From the NCBI RefSeq assembly GCF_017639205.1, contig NZ_CP071139.1, forward strand, positions 4,386,001 to 4,450,000: a DNA stretch of 64,000 nt, read 5' to 3'. The translations under genes and the position numbers were made by a program. Source of the DNA: Streptomyces nojiriensis (GTDB lineage Bacteria > Actinomycetota > Actinomycetes > Streptomycetales > Streptomycetaceae). Under the pieces are notes generated by a model that saw only the letters and a program-made list of their open reading frames with translations, was not told the origin of the DNA and did not search any database. Positions 1-7,733 of this stretch are shown here, in pieces. Position 1 is the first letter of the stretch. Each line of letters opens with the position of its first letter.

Positions 1-910
1 CGCTGGGCCCGCCGACGACGGGTACGAAGAGGCGGCGGCGCAGCGAGGGGTCCCGGTCGACCATGACGGCGACGGCGCGCAGCAGGATGTCGGGGGCCTT
101 CAGCGGCTGGATCCGCCCGGCGAAGAGGGGGATGACGGCGTCCTGCGGGAGGCCGAGGCGGGCGCGGGCGGCGGCCCGGCCGTCGCCGACGGTGAACCGG
201 TCGAGGTTCACGCCGGGGTGGACGACGGCCACCTTGGCGGGGTCGGCCTCGTAGTGCCGGACGAGCTCGTCGGCCTCCTCGGCGGTGTTCGCGATGAGCC
301 GGTCGGCGGCGGCCACGATCTGGGTCTCGCCTATGACGCGGGCGGCGGGCTCGGGGGTGTCCCCCTCGGCCAGTGCCGCGTTCTTGACCTTCGCCATGGT
401 GTGCATGGCGTGCACGAGCGGGACGCCCCAGCGTTCGGCGGCGAGCCAGCCCACGTGGCCGGAAAGCCAGTAGTGGGAGTGGACGAGGTCGTAGTAGCCG
501 GGGCGGTGGCCGGCCCAGGCCTGCATGACGCCGTGGGTGAAGGCGCACAGCTGGGCGGGGAGCTCTTCCTTGGCGAGGCCTTCGTAGGGGCCCGCGTCCA
601 CGTGCCGTACGAGGACGCCGGGGGCCAGGTCGACCACGGGGGGCAGCCCGCCGGTGGTGGCCCGGGTGAAGATCTCGACCTCGATGTTGATCGCGGCGAG
701 CCGCTTGGCCAGCTCGACGATGTAGACGTTCATGCCGCCCGCGTCGCCGGTGCCGGGCTGGTGCAGTGGTGAGGTGTGCACGCTGAGCATGGCCACGCGG
801 CGCGGCTTGCGGTGGTGGCCGACGGCCGGAAGGCGCAGGCGGGGCGGCTCGTGGCGGGTGGCACGGGCGGCGGCGAGGCGGCCACTGAGGCGGGACACGT
901 ACTGGCTCAA
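1..910 (-). CDS. mshA: D-inositol-3-phosphate glycosyltransferase MshA (3' end cut by window)
   Basis: Catalyses the first committed step of mycothiol synthesis, transferring GlcNAc from UDP-GlcNAc to inositol-3-phosphate in the cytoplasm. Reading the minus strand from a TTG at 910 gives 303 residues before the window ends. The start is LSQYVSRLSGR, then a GT-B nucleotide-sugar region with GTGDAGGMNVY at about residues 53-63, the HSHYWLSG segment, and the AGRIQPLKAPD motif near the cut end. About 150 C-terminal residues are missing, judging by the usual family length of about 450. TTG was chosen because the N-terminus matches Streptomyces MshA and no ATG precedes the conserved part. mshD, which finishes the same pathway, lies at 32434 in this window. 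Confidence 0.93.
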   Translation of the reverse strand, partial: MSQYVSRLSGRLAAARATRHEPPRLRLPAVGHHRKPRRVAMLSVHTSPLHQPGTGDAGGMNVYIVELAKRLAAINIEVEIFTRATTGGLPPVVDLAPGVLVRHVDAGPYEGLAKEELPAQLCAFTHGVMQAWAGHRPGYYDLVHSHYWLSGHVGWLAAERWGVPLVHAMHTMAKVKNAALAEGDTPEPAARVIGETQIVAAADRLIANTAEEADELVRHYEADPAKVAVVHPGVNLDRFTVGDGRAAARARLGLPQDAVIPLFAGRIQPLKAPDILLRAVAVMVDRDPSLRRRLFVPVVGGPS

Positions 911-1140
911 AGGACCAGTCCTCTCGGCTCGGACGGCGCACGCACGACGCTCGGACGGCATGACGGACCGCATGCCGGACGGCATGACGGCGAGGGCGCG
1001 GAAGACGCCCTGCAAGGAGTGCAACCCGGATGGCCGTCCCGCGCATTCCGGGGTGTCCGGTTTTCCTGGAGGTTTCCTCGTCTTCAGTGCTGCGCAGCGG
1101 GATTTTCATGGTGTGCGGGCCCTCCGCTTACCCTCGGCTC

Positions 1141-1962
1141 ATGGCCTCCCGCAGTACCCCGCCCTCCAGCCGCGCGCCCGGCCGCCCCGTGGGCTCGGTG
1201 ACGCGCGGGACGACCAATCCGAACCGGTTGCGCCGGATGGACCGCTGGATCGCGGCCACCCACGGGGCCGCGCTGCGGCGCGCGGAGGCGCCGGTCGCCG
1301 TGGACCTGGGCTACGGGGCCGCGCCCTGGACGGCGGTCGAGCTGCTGGCGCGGCTGCGGGACGCGGCGCCGCGGGTACGGGTGGTCGGCATCGAGATCGA
1401 GCCGGCGCGGGTGGCGGGGGCGAAGCCGTACGAGCGGGAGGGGCTGAGCTTCCGGCACGGCGGTTTCGAGGTGCCGCTGGACGGCGGGGCCCGCCCGGCG
1501 CTGATCCGCGCGGCGAACGTATTGCGCCAGTACGACGAGGAGCAGGTGGCCGAGGTCTGGGCGCGGCTGTGCGGGCGGCTGGCCCCAGACGGGCTGCTGG
1601 TGGAGGGGACCTGCGACGAGATCGGGCGGCGGCACGTGTGGGTGGCGCTGGGCCCGGAGGGGGCGCGCACGGTGACGTTCGCGACCCGGCTGGGCTCCCT
1701 GGAGCGCCCCTCCGACCTGGCGGAGCGGCTGCCCAAGGCGCTGATCCACCGGAACGTTCCGGGCGAGCCGGTGCACGCGTTCCTGCGCGACTTCGACCGG
1801 GCGTGGGCGGCGGCGGCCCCGTACGCCTCGTACGGGGCGCGGCAGCGCTGGATCCGGACGGCGCGGGCGCTGGCCGGCGACTGGCCGCTGGTGGACGGGC
1901 CGCGGCGGTGGCGGCAGGGGGAACTGACCCTGCCCTGGGAAGCGTTGCGCCCGGTGGGGTGA
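1141..1962 (+). CDS. class I SAM-dependent methyltransferase
   Basis: A 273-residue protein with a SAM-binding motif VDLGYGAAPWT at about residues 54-64, followed by VVGIEIEP (motif II region) and a gene-end region rich in Trp and Arg. The target is unknown; homologues sit beside mshA in other streptomycetes. ATG 1141 was chosen over upstream starts because a -10-like TACCCT (1129-1134) ends exactly six bases before it, the layout of a leaderless Streptomyces transcript. Divergent from mshA, with about 230 bp between the two starts that hold both promoters. Confidence 0.8.
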   Translation: MASRSTPPSSRAPGRPVGSVTRGTTNPNRLRRMDRWIAATHGAALRRAEAPVAVDLGYGAAPWTAVELLARLRDAAPRVRVVGIEIEPARVAGAKPYEREGLSFRHGGFEVPLDGGARPALIRAANVLRQYDEEQVAEVWARLCGRLAPDGLLVEGTCDEIGRRHVWVALGPEGARTVTFATRLGSLERPSDLAERLPKALIHRNVPGEPVHAFLRDFDRAWAAAAPYASYGARQRWIRTARALAGDWPLVDGPRRWRQGELTLPWEALRPVG

Positions 1963-2170
1963 ACGCGGCCTGCGGGGGAACCGGGGGCGGGGGCGTTCCG
2001 TTGAACCGTGCGGGGGTGGGAATGGCGTCCGTTGGGGCGGACAAGATCGGATCGCCATCCACAAGGGTGTTGGAATTCATCGACACGTGGCACCATCCCG
2101 ATGGCAGCGAGAAGTTACTGATGAATAGTCAGATCTGAGACCGGGTCTGACTCGGGTGCCTGGGGGGACC

Positions 2171-3274
2171 ATGGGAGCCGCAAGGCAACGGCGAGGCGCA
2201 AGTTCTCTCGTGCTGCTGTGCACGATGGCGATACTGACGGCGCCGGGCCTCGCGACGGGCATGGCGTACGCGGCTCCGGCCGCCCCGGTGGCCCCCGCGT
2301 CTCCGGCGGCCCCGGCCGCACCCCTCCCCGAACCGGGCGGCAAGTCCCTGGAACAGGTCCGCAAGGAGATCGAGGAGCTGTACCGGCAGGCGGGCACCGC
2401 CACAGACGCCTACAACCTCGCCGAGGCCGAGACCAAGGCCCAGTCGGACAAGATCGTCGAGATCGCCAATCTCGTCGTCGCCGGCAAGGAGAAGATCACC
2501 GCCCTGAAGAACCGGGCGGGCGCCGCCGCCCGCGCCCAGTACCGCACGGGCGGGATGCCGCCGGGCGCGCAGCTGGCGCTGAGCGACGACCCGAACCACT
2601 ACCTCGACGGGGCGGGCCGGCTGCGCCAGGGCGAGAAGGCCACCTCGGGCATGCTCTCCGAACTGGACCGGACCCAGGCCGACTTGCAGCGCTACGCCGA
2701 GGAGGCGAGCCAGCGCTGGGCCACCCTGGAGGCCAACCGGGTCAAGTCGGAGGAGTCCAAGAAGCAGATCGAGGAGAAGATCAAGGCCGCGGAGGAGCTG
2801 GAGAGCAAGCTGGAGGCCGAGGAGAAGGCCCGGCTGATCCAGCTGGAGCAGGAGGCCCAGTACAAGGCGCAGACGGCCTGGCTGTCGACGGGCGCGATGA
2901 AGGACGTCAACGGCGCGGCCACGGAGGCCGGCAAGCGGGCCGTGCAGTTCGCCACCGCCCAGATCGGCAAGCCGTACAAATGGGGCGCCGTGGGCCCGGC
3001 GTCCTTCGACTGCTCCGGGCTGACCTCCCAGGCCTGGCTGGCGGCGGGCCGGGGCATCCCGCGCACCTCGCAGGAGCAGCTGCGGCTGCTGCCGAAGGTG
3101 GCGGTGAAGGACATGCGCCCGGGCGACCTGATCATCTACTTCGACGACGCGACCCACGTCGGCATGTACGTCGGCGACGGCGCGATGGTCCACGCCCCGC
3201 GCCCCGGCCGGAACGTGACGCTGGCGGGCGCGGGCTCGATGCCGATCAAGGCAGTGGTCCGCCCTGACGCGTAG
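2171..3274 (+). CDS. secreted NlpC/P60 peptidoglycan endopeptidase
   Basis: Cell-wall hydrolase that cleaves peptide stems of peptidoglycan outside the membrane. The N-terminus is a Sec signal peptide (MGAARQRRG, a hydrophobic stretch, then an Ala/Pro-rich linker). Roughly residues 60-240 are charged and helical (coiled coil, RipA/RpfB-associated type), and an NlpC/P60 domain ends the protein. The catalytic Cys is in FDCSGLTSQAW (near residue 281) and the His in DATHVGMYVGDG. ATG 2171 follows a G-rich tract; an in-frame GTG at 2156 is the alternative. The TAG stop is built from the target-site TA plus the first G of the MITE-like element that follows. Confidence 0.88.
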   Translation: MGAARQRRGASSLVLLCTMAILTAPGLATGMAYAAPAAPVAPASPAAPAAPLPEPGGKSLEQVRKEIEELYRQAGTATDAYNLAEAETKAQSDKIVEIANLVVAGKEKITALKNRAGAAARAQYRTGGMPPGAQLALSDDPNHYLDGAGRLRQGEKATSGMLSELDRTQADLQRYAEEASQRWATLEANRVKSEESKKQIEEKIKAAEELESKLEAEEKARLIQLEQEAQYKAQTAWLSTGAMKDVNGAATEAGKRAVQFATAQIGKPYKWGAVGPASFDCSGLTSQAWLAAGRGIPRTSQEQLRLLPKVAVKDMRPGDLIIYFDDATHVGMYVGDGAMVHAPRPGRNVTLAGAGSMPIKAVVRPDA

Positions 3275-3436
3275 GCCGTCTCTTTCGGATCTTGTCGGCC
3301 GAGCCCGCGGCGTCCGGTGCCGTACATGGCAAGGCGGAGGAGCGCATCGTGTACTGGACGTACTCGGGCGCCCCGACAACACGGCCAGGTGCGGTGCCGG
3401 GCGTCGCGGGCCCGGCAAGATCCGAAAGAGACGGCC
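3274..3436. mobile_element. MITE-like element with perfect inverted termini
   Basis: The sequence at 3274-3294 is the exact reverse complement of 3416-3436 (21 bp, starting GGCCGTCTCTTTCGG and ending with its complement). A TA dinucleotide flanks each side (3272-3273 and 3437-3438) and looks like a 2-bp target duplication. The roughly 120-bp interior has no transposase, so the element must be mobilised in trans if it moves at all. A TA target is typical of Tc1/IS630-like elements and of some IS5 groups; I cannot say which. A 97-residue open frame across the right half (3292-3585) is not convincing as a gene. Confidence 0.75.
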
Positions 3437-3439
3437 TAG

Positions 3440-3717
3440 CCCCTGCGGGGTCGCTCGGCGGCGGGTCCGGGGCTCGGCGGCGCCGGGGCGGCGGATCGTG
3501 TGACGCAGGCAACCCGGCGGGGCTCGGACACGTCTCGCTGAACGGGACGGAACGCGGCCCCGCCGTGACCTTTGTCATCCAGTGAGGCCGATTTTCCCCC
3601 GCGATAACCGCATATGACGGAGGCCCTCACCGAGGACGGCATTCCGTTTGCCGGGCCGGGACCGCTAGGGTCTGCCGGACGAGCGCACCCTCGGGGGGAG
3701 GGAAGGAACCGGAGACG
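3440..3717. other. intergenic region upstream of the PP2C phosphatase gene
   Basis: No convincing gene. It presumably carries the promoter of the downstream phosphatase. The ribosome binding site GGAAGGAACCGGAG lies just before its ATG. Open frames here, including the start of a 580-residue minus-strand frame, are GC-bias shadows. Confidence 0.5.
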
Positions 3718-5070
3718 ATGCCCGTACCCGTACCGCGGCAGAGGGACACCTCGGCCACGGAGAGCGGTCAGGCCGTTCTGCTGACCGCCGCCCCGGCCAC
3801 AGCCGCCACGGGCGTCGCGCAAGCGACCCCTCAAGCGACCCCCCACACGACCCCGCTGACCCTCCTGGTCATCGAGGACGACCCGGCCGGCGGCCTCACC
3901 GTCCCCGAGATCCTCGACGCCGACGGCCACCGCATCCGGCTCCGCACCGCCCGCAACCTCACCGAGGCCGAGCGGCTTCTCACCCCCGACGTGCACTGCA
4001 TCCTGCTCGACCTGTCCCTCCCGGACGCCAGCGCCCGTACGCCGGGAGCGGCGGCCAACGGCTCGGCCAACGGGACCGCCACCGCCACGGCCGTGGACGA
4101 GCTGGTCGCCCTCCGCCAGGTGCTGCGCCTCGCCCCGCGCCACGCCGTCCTCGTCCTCACCGGCGAGGACGACGCCGAGCGCGCCGCCGAGGCCGTACGG
4201 GTCGGCGCCCAGGACTTCCTCTTCCGGGACGAGCTGGACGGCCGGCTGCTGAGCCGCGCCATCCGCTACGCCGTGGAGAGAAAAAGGGCGGACATCGCCC
4301 AGTACAAGCTCGCAGAATCGAAACTGCGCGCCCAGGAGAACGCCCGTCTGGAACGCGGCCTGCTCCCCACGCCCCTGCTGGAGGGCTCCGACCTCCGCTT
4401 CGCCGCCCGCTACCGCCCCGGCCGCAGCCGGGCCCTGCTCGGCGGCGACTTCTACGACACCGTCCGCACCCCCGACGGCACCGTCCACGCCATGATCGGC
4501 GACGTCTGCGGCCACGGCCCCGACGAGGCCGCACTCGGCGTCGAGCTCCGCATCGCCTGGCGCGCCCTGACCCTGGCCGGCCTCTGCGGCGACGACCTGC
4601 TGTCGACCCTCCAGGAGGTCCTGGAGGTGGAGCGGCCGTGCGAGGAGATATTCGCGACGCTGTGCACGGTCGACATCGCCCCGGACGGACGCCGCGCCGG
4701 TCTGTGCCTGGCCGGCCATCCGGCCCCGCTGATCTCGCGGCCGGGCCGCCGCGCGCGGCTGCTCCCGTACGAGAACAGCGGCCCGGCCCTCGGGCTGCTG
4801 CCCCGGGCCCGCTGGCCGCGCCGCCAGGTGGAGCTCGGCGGCACCTGGAGCCTGATGCTCTACACCGACGGCCTGATCGAGGGCCACATCGGCGAGGGCA
4901 AGGAACGTCTGGGCCAGGACGGCATGGTCGACATGATCAACCGCCATCTGGACCGCGGGCTGAGCGGTGAGGGCCTGCTGGAGGCCTCCGTCACCGAGGC
5001 CCGCCGGCTCAACGGCGGCGAGCTGACCGACGACGTGGCCGTGGTCCTGCTCTCCCGCGCCGAGGGCTGA
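3718..5070 (+). CDS. response-regulator/PP2C (SpoIIE-type) phosphatase
   Basis: A fusion of an N-terminal receiver-like domain (about 47-175; candidate phospho-acceptor Asp98 in LLDLSLPD, with the Ala/Thr-rich insert GAAANGSANGTATATA after it) to a C-terminal PPM/SpoIIE serine phosphatase. Metal-binding motifs are GGDFYDTV, IGDVCGHG, TDGL and DDVAVV. Such proteins dephosphorylate anti-sigma-factor antagonists in partner-switching pathways (RsbU type), here likely under control of a partner histidine kinase that is not in the window. The start is supported by a strong RBS. The 450 residues are normal for this architecture. The target antagonist is unknown. Confidence 0.87.
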   Translation: MPVPVPRQRDTSATESGQAVLLTAAPATAATGVAQATPQATPHTTPLTLLVIEDDPAGGLTVPEILDADGHRIRLRTARNLTEAERLLTPDVHCILLDLSLPDASARTPGAAANGSANGTATATAVDELVALRQVLRLAPRHAVLVLTGEDDAERAAEAVRVGAQDFLFRDELDGRLLSRAIRYAVERKRADIAQYKLAESKLRAQENARLERGLLPTPLLEGSDLRFAARYRPGRSRALLGGDFYDTVRTPDGTVHAMIGDVCGHGPDEAALGVELRIAWRALTLAGLCGDDLLSTLQEVLEVERPCEEIFATLCTVDIAPDGRRAGLCLAGHPAPLISRPGRRARLLPYENSGPALGLLPRARWPRRQVELGGTWSLMLYTDGLIEGHIGEGKERLGQDGMVDMINRHLDRGLSGEGLLEASVTEARRLNGGELTDDVAVVLLSRAEG

Positions 5071-5113
5071 GCCCGCCGGGCCCCGGCTACGGCTTCCGGC
5101 CGCAGGGCGCCGC

Positions 5114-5452
5114 CTACCGTCCGCCGTTGTAGGGCCCGTACGGCCCGTCGCTGCTACTGCCGCCGCGCCGGCCGCCACCGCCCGAGACCTGCTTGAGGGC
5201 CGGGCGCACGTCGACGAAGAACACGATGGTCGCGACGAGACCGGCGATCTGCAGGAACAGCATGCCCAGGAAGAAGTCCACGGCCACGGTGACGCCGAGG
5301 ATGACCAGCCAGAAGGTCTTGCTCTGCTTGTCGGCCGCCCGGTACGCGTCCTCCCGCGCCACCAGGGCGAACACGAAGGCCACGACGGCGAGCACCAGCA
5401 TGACGAGCCCGAGGAACGGGATCACGCCTCGATCGAACCCTTCCATCAACAT
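5114..5452 (-). CDS. DUF2516 family membrane protein
   Basis: A 112-residue protein with about three transmembrane segments (VIPFLGLVMLVLAVVAFVFA, then FWLVILGVTVAVDFFLGMLF, then IAGLVATIVFFVDV) and a hydrophilic Gly/Ser-rich tail (SGGGGRRGGSSS). It matches the actinobacterial DUF2516 family by length and pattern. Function unknown. It follows the HbhA-like gene on the same strand but is separated from it by a clear terminator, so it probably has its own promoter between 5453 and 5540. Confidence 0.8.
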   Translation of the reverse strand: MLMEGFDRGVIPFLGLVMLVLAVVAFVFALVAREDAYRAADKQSKTFWLVILGVTVAVDFFLGMLFLQIAGLVATIVFFVDVRPALKQVSGGGGRRGGSSSDGPYGPYNGGR

Positions 5453-5540
5453 CGCTTCGACCGCCTTCTCAGCTTCTGCTTCGCACTTCCGATGCCGCCC
5501 GACTCCACGCTACCGGCACAGGCCCCTCCATGAACCACAA

Positions 5541-5571
5541 CGGGCCGGGCACCTGAAGGGTGCCCGGCCCG
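5541..5571 (-). terminator. rho-independent-type hairpin after HbhA-like gene
   Basis: A 13-bp perfect GC-rich stem (5541-5553 with 5559-5571) and a 5-base loop, placed 23 bases after the stop of the minus-strand HbhA-like gene. There is no strong U-run, as is usual in Streptomyces. Confidence 0.7.
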
Positions 5572-5593
5572 CCGTCGCTCATGCGGCTGCGCT

Positions 5594-6133
5594 TCAGCTC
5601 GCGTCGCCCGCCGTGACCGCGGCCTTCTTGGCCGTGCTCTTGCGCGCGGTGGTCTTCTTCGCGGCGGGCTGCTCCCCGTCGGCGGCGTCGGCCACCGGCT
5701 CGGCCGTCGCCGGCTCCGCCTCGGGCTCGACGGCCACGGCGATGTCGACGATCTCGGCGGAGACCTCGCCCCGCCAGGTCCGCACGGCCTGCTCGCCGTG
5801 CACGGCGACCTTGTCGTACGTCTCCTTGGCGCGCACCGCGTACTCGGCGGCCACGCCGACACCGCGCAGCGCCAGGTCCTGGGCGGTCTCCCCGAGCTTC
5901 TTCGGGTCGATCGCGCCGAGCACCTCGGCGAACTTGGCGGTGACCGCCTCCTGCACAGCCTTCGGGTCCGTGTTCTTCACGGCCTCGATGCGCGCGGGGG
6001 CCTCTGCGCGCAGCTGCTCGATCAGGTCGGGCACCTTCTTGGCCTGCTGCACGGCCAGGTCGGCGGTGCCGGCGGCGAAGTAGAGGGGAGTGGGGTCGGT
6101 GAGGGTCTTCTTCAGGTCATCGGCGATGGCCAT
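5594..6133 (-). CDS. HbhA-like / histone-like helical protein
   Basis: A 179-residue mostly helical protein starting MAIADDLKKTL, with an Ala/Glu/Asp-rich middle and a lysine/alanine tail AAKKTTARKSTAKKA. This resembles mycobacterial heparin-binding hemagglutinin HbhA and histone-H1-like tails. In Mycobacterium the Lys-rich tail binds heparin-like glycans; in Streptomyces a role in the envelope or in nucleic-acid binding is unproven. ATG 6133 was chosen because GGGAGGA lies eight bases upstream; an ATG at 6154 has no such site. The Xre regulator gene lies just upstream (24 bp), likely in one operon. Confidence 0.75.
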   Translation of the reverse strand: MAIADDLKKTLTDPTPLYFAAGTADLAVQQAKKVPDLIEQLRAEAPARIEAVKNTDPKAVQEAVTAKFAEVLGAIDPKKLGETAQDLALRGVGVAAEYAVRAKETYDKVAVHGEQAVRTWRGEVSAEIVDIAVAVEPEAEPATAEPVADAADGEQPAAKKTTARKSTAKKAAVTAGDAS

Positions 6134-6156
6134 GTGCTGGTCCTCCCGGATCAACT

Positions 6157-6540
6157 TCAGTTCGTCTTCGACGGCATCTCGTCGGTGGGCACTTCGAGCG
6201 CGTTCTCCTTGCGGAACGACTCGTAGATCTGGAGCAGCACCTGCTTCTGCCGCTCGTTGATGGAGGGGTCGGCGAGTATGACGGCTCGCGTCTCCACCTC
6301 GTCCGGGTCCCGCTCGTCCAGGATCCCGGCCTGCACGTACAGCGTCTCCGCGGAGATCCGCAGCGCCTTGGCCAGCTGCTGCAGGATGTCCGCGCTCGGC
6401 TTGCGCAGCCCACGCTCGATCTGGCTCAGGTACGGATTCGACACCCCCGCCTGCTCGGCCAGCTGCCGCAGCGAAAGCTGAGCCTGCCGACGCTGCTCAC
6501 GGAGGTACTCGCCGAGATTTCCGACGTTGAGCGATGCCAT
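6157..6540 (-). CDS. Xre-family helix-turn-helix regulator
   Basis: A 127-residue regulator. The Xre/Cro HTH occupies about residues 8-65 (LREQRRQAQLSLRQLAEQAG, then VSNPYLSQIERGLRKPS), followed by a helical tail with ILADPSINERQKQVLLQIYE. ATG 6540 is preceded by AGGA at seven bases. An upstream in-frame ATG (6582) would place coding sequence over two palindromes that look like operator sites, so the shorter start is preferred. It likely represses itself and the downstream HbhA-like gene. The longer open frame reaching 7071 is an artefact. Confidence 0.85.
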   Translation of the reverse strand: MASLNVGNLGEYLREQRRQAQLSLRQLAEQAGVSNPYLSQIERGLRKPSADILQQLAKALRISAETLYVQAGILDERDPDEVETRAVILADPSINERQKQVLLQIYESFRKENALEVPTDEMPSKTN

Positions 6541-6558
6541 GCTCAGATCCTGCCCGAC

Positions 6559-6589
6559 CTTGCTAACTATTGCAAGCGACATGCTTGCA
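6559..6589. promoter_or_regulatory. two overlapping palindromes, probable Xre operator
   Basis: CTTGC-N8-GCAAG (6559-6576) and TGCAAGC-N5-GCTTGCA (6571-6589) share the central GCAAG. They lie immediately upstream of the Xre start codon. The AT content is locally high compared with the surroundings, consistent with a promoter/operator. Binding by the Xre protein is inferred. Confidence 0.65.
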
Positions 6590-6622
6590 GCATCTCCCAC
6601 CCGGCGGCGGGCGGCGATCCGT

Positions 6623-7216
6623 TCAGTCGCCGAACTCGAGCCCGGGCCGGGTCCACAGGGTGAGGTCGCTGCTGGTGGCGACCGCCAGGGTGCGGCCGGA
6701 GGGGGAGAACCCGGCTGCGCGGAGCTCCGAGTAATCGGAGTGGAAGACGTGCCACCAGCTCCCTCCCGGCGGGCCTTCGTGGGCCCCGCCGTCGACGGAG
6801 AGGACGACGCGGTCGCGGGGCCACTCGGGGCTGACCACGTCCAGGGTCCAGCCGTCCGGTGTGGTGCGGTGCAGGCCGCCGCCGAAGAGCCCGGCGATGC
6901 GTACCGGGGCGCCGGCGATCGGGCCGAGCCCCGGGCAGGCGAGGTCCGGGTGCGCGTCGGGGGTGCTCGTGTCGAAGTCCGGGTCCCGGTCGCGGGCGAT
7001 CCTCTCGCCGGTGACCGCGTCGAAGAGTCCGTGGCCGGCGCTGGACACGACCATGACGAGGTCGTGCCCACGGTCGGGGTGGACGGCGAAGCCGATCCCG
7101 AGCAGGCCCCCGATGGGCGTCCGGCGGTCCGGCACCGGCCGCCAGGGCTCCGGGGCCGGCAGCACGGGAGCGGCGACGTAGCGCTCGCGCAGCCTCTGCT
7201 GGTACTCCGTGATCAA
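6623..7216 (-). CDS. conserved hypothetical protein
   Basis: A 197-residue protein that I do not recognise. The translation carries beta-rich repeats such as VHPDRGHDLVMVVSSAGHGL, FDAVTGERIARDRD and FSPSGRTLAVATSSDLTLW, which suggest a propeller-like or WD-like fold but are not diagnostic. TTG 7216 was chosen for its clear RBS (GAGGAG, five bases upstream). It lies 56 bases downstream of another hypothetical gene on the same strand, so the two may be cotranscribed. No signal peptide. Confidence 0.55.
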   Translation of the reverse strand: MITEYQQRLRERYVAAPVLPAPEPWRPVPDRRTPIGGLLGIGFAVHPDRGHDLVMVVSSAGHGLFDAVTGERIARDRDPDFDTSTPDAHPDLACPGLGPIAGAPVRIAGLFGGGLHRTTPDGWTLDVVSPEWPRDRVVLSVDGGAHEGPPGGSWWHVFHSDYSELRAAGFSPSGRTLAVATSSDLTLWTRPGLEFGD

Positions 7217-7272
7217 CTCGTCTCCTCGGTTCCCGAACCACGCGTACGTCTTCTTGCGCCGGACCCGCTCGC

Positions 7273-7713
7273 CTACGGGATCGAGAGCCGCACCTCCGGC
7301 AGGTAGCCCGTCGGAGGTCCCGGCCGCGGCAGGCTCACGCCGGGGTGCGGGCCCGGCCCGAGGGCCTCCAGGACCTCGGCGGCCGGGTACCCGAACAGGT
7401 CGACGCCGTGGAGGACCACCGGGACGGCGGACGGCCCGGCCGGTTCCGGCCCGCACCGGCCGAGGTGGACGGCCGCCAGACCGTGGCGGTCGTGGCCGGT
7501 GCGGCCGAGGCGGTCCGGGCAGTCCCCGTAGGCGAGCAGTTCCAGGCCTTCACAGCGGGCGGTGAAGGCCCAGCCCGTCCCGCAGACCCAGGTGTCCCGC
7601 ACGTCCGCCAGGGTCGCGACGGCCCACCGGGCCGCCCGCCCGGACATGCCGAACCGCAGGACGCCCGCCCGGTGCGGCAGGGCCAGACCCGTGCGCGGCA
7701 GCACCTCGAACAC
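7273..7713 (-). CDS. hypothetical protein
   Basis: The end of a long open frame encodes, from GTG 7713, about 146 residues (MFEVLPRTGLALPHRAG at the start and TGYLPEVRLSIP at the end). Codon bias favours this frame and it fits neatly between the PrmC-like gene upstream (gap about 20 bp) and the next hypothetical downstream. No recognised domain; Cys, Trp and Gly residues are scattered. The start is uncertain because no clear RBS is visible. The rest of the 709-residue open frame that extends to 9402 is antisense shadow. Confidence 0.5.
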   Translation of the reverse strand: MFEVLPRTGLALPHRAGVLRFGMSGRAARWAVATLADVRDTWVCGTGWAFTARCEGLELLAYGDCPDRLGRTGHDRHGLAAVHLGRCGPEPAGPSAVPVVLHGVDLFGYPAAEVLEALGPGPHPGVSLPRPGPPTGYLPEVRLSIP

Positions 7714-7733
7714 CGCCGGGCCGCCGCGCGGCG

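Noticed and set aside
1963..2170. possible c-di-AMP (ydaO-type) riboswitch before the NlpC/P60 gene
   Set aside because: Such switches precede some wall hydrolases, but none of the conserved motifs could be seen in this about 200-base leader; only a weak inverted repeat near 2128-2152.
3292..3585. 97-residue plus-strand ORF over the MITE right half
   Set aside because: No motif, no RBS, and it runs through the inverted terminus; more likely chance.
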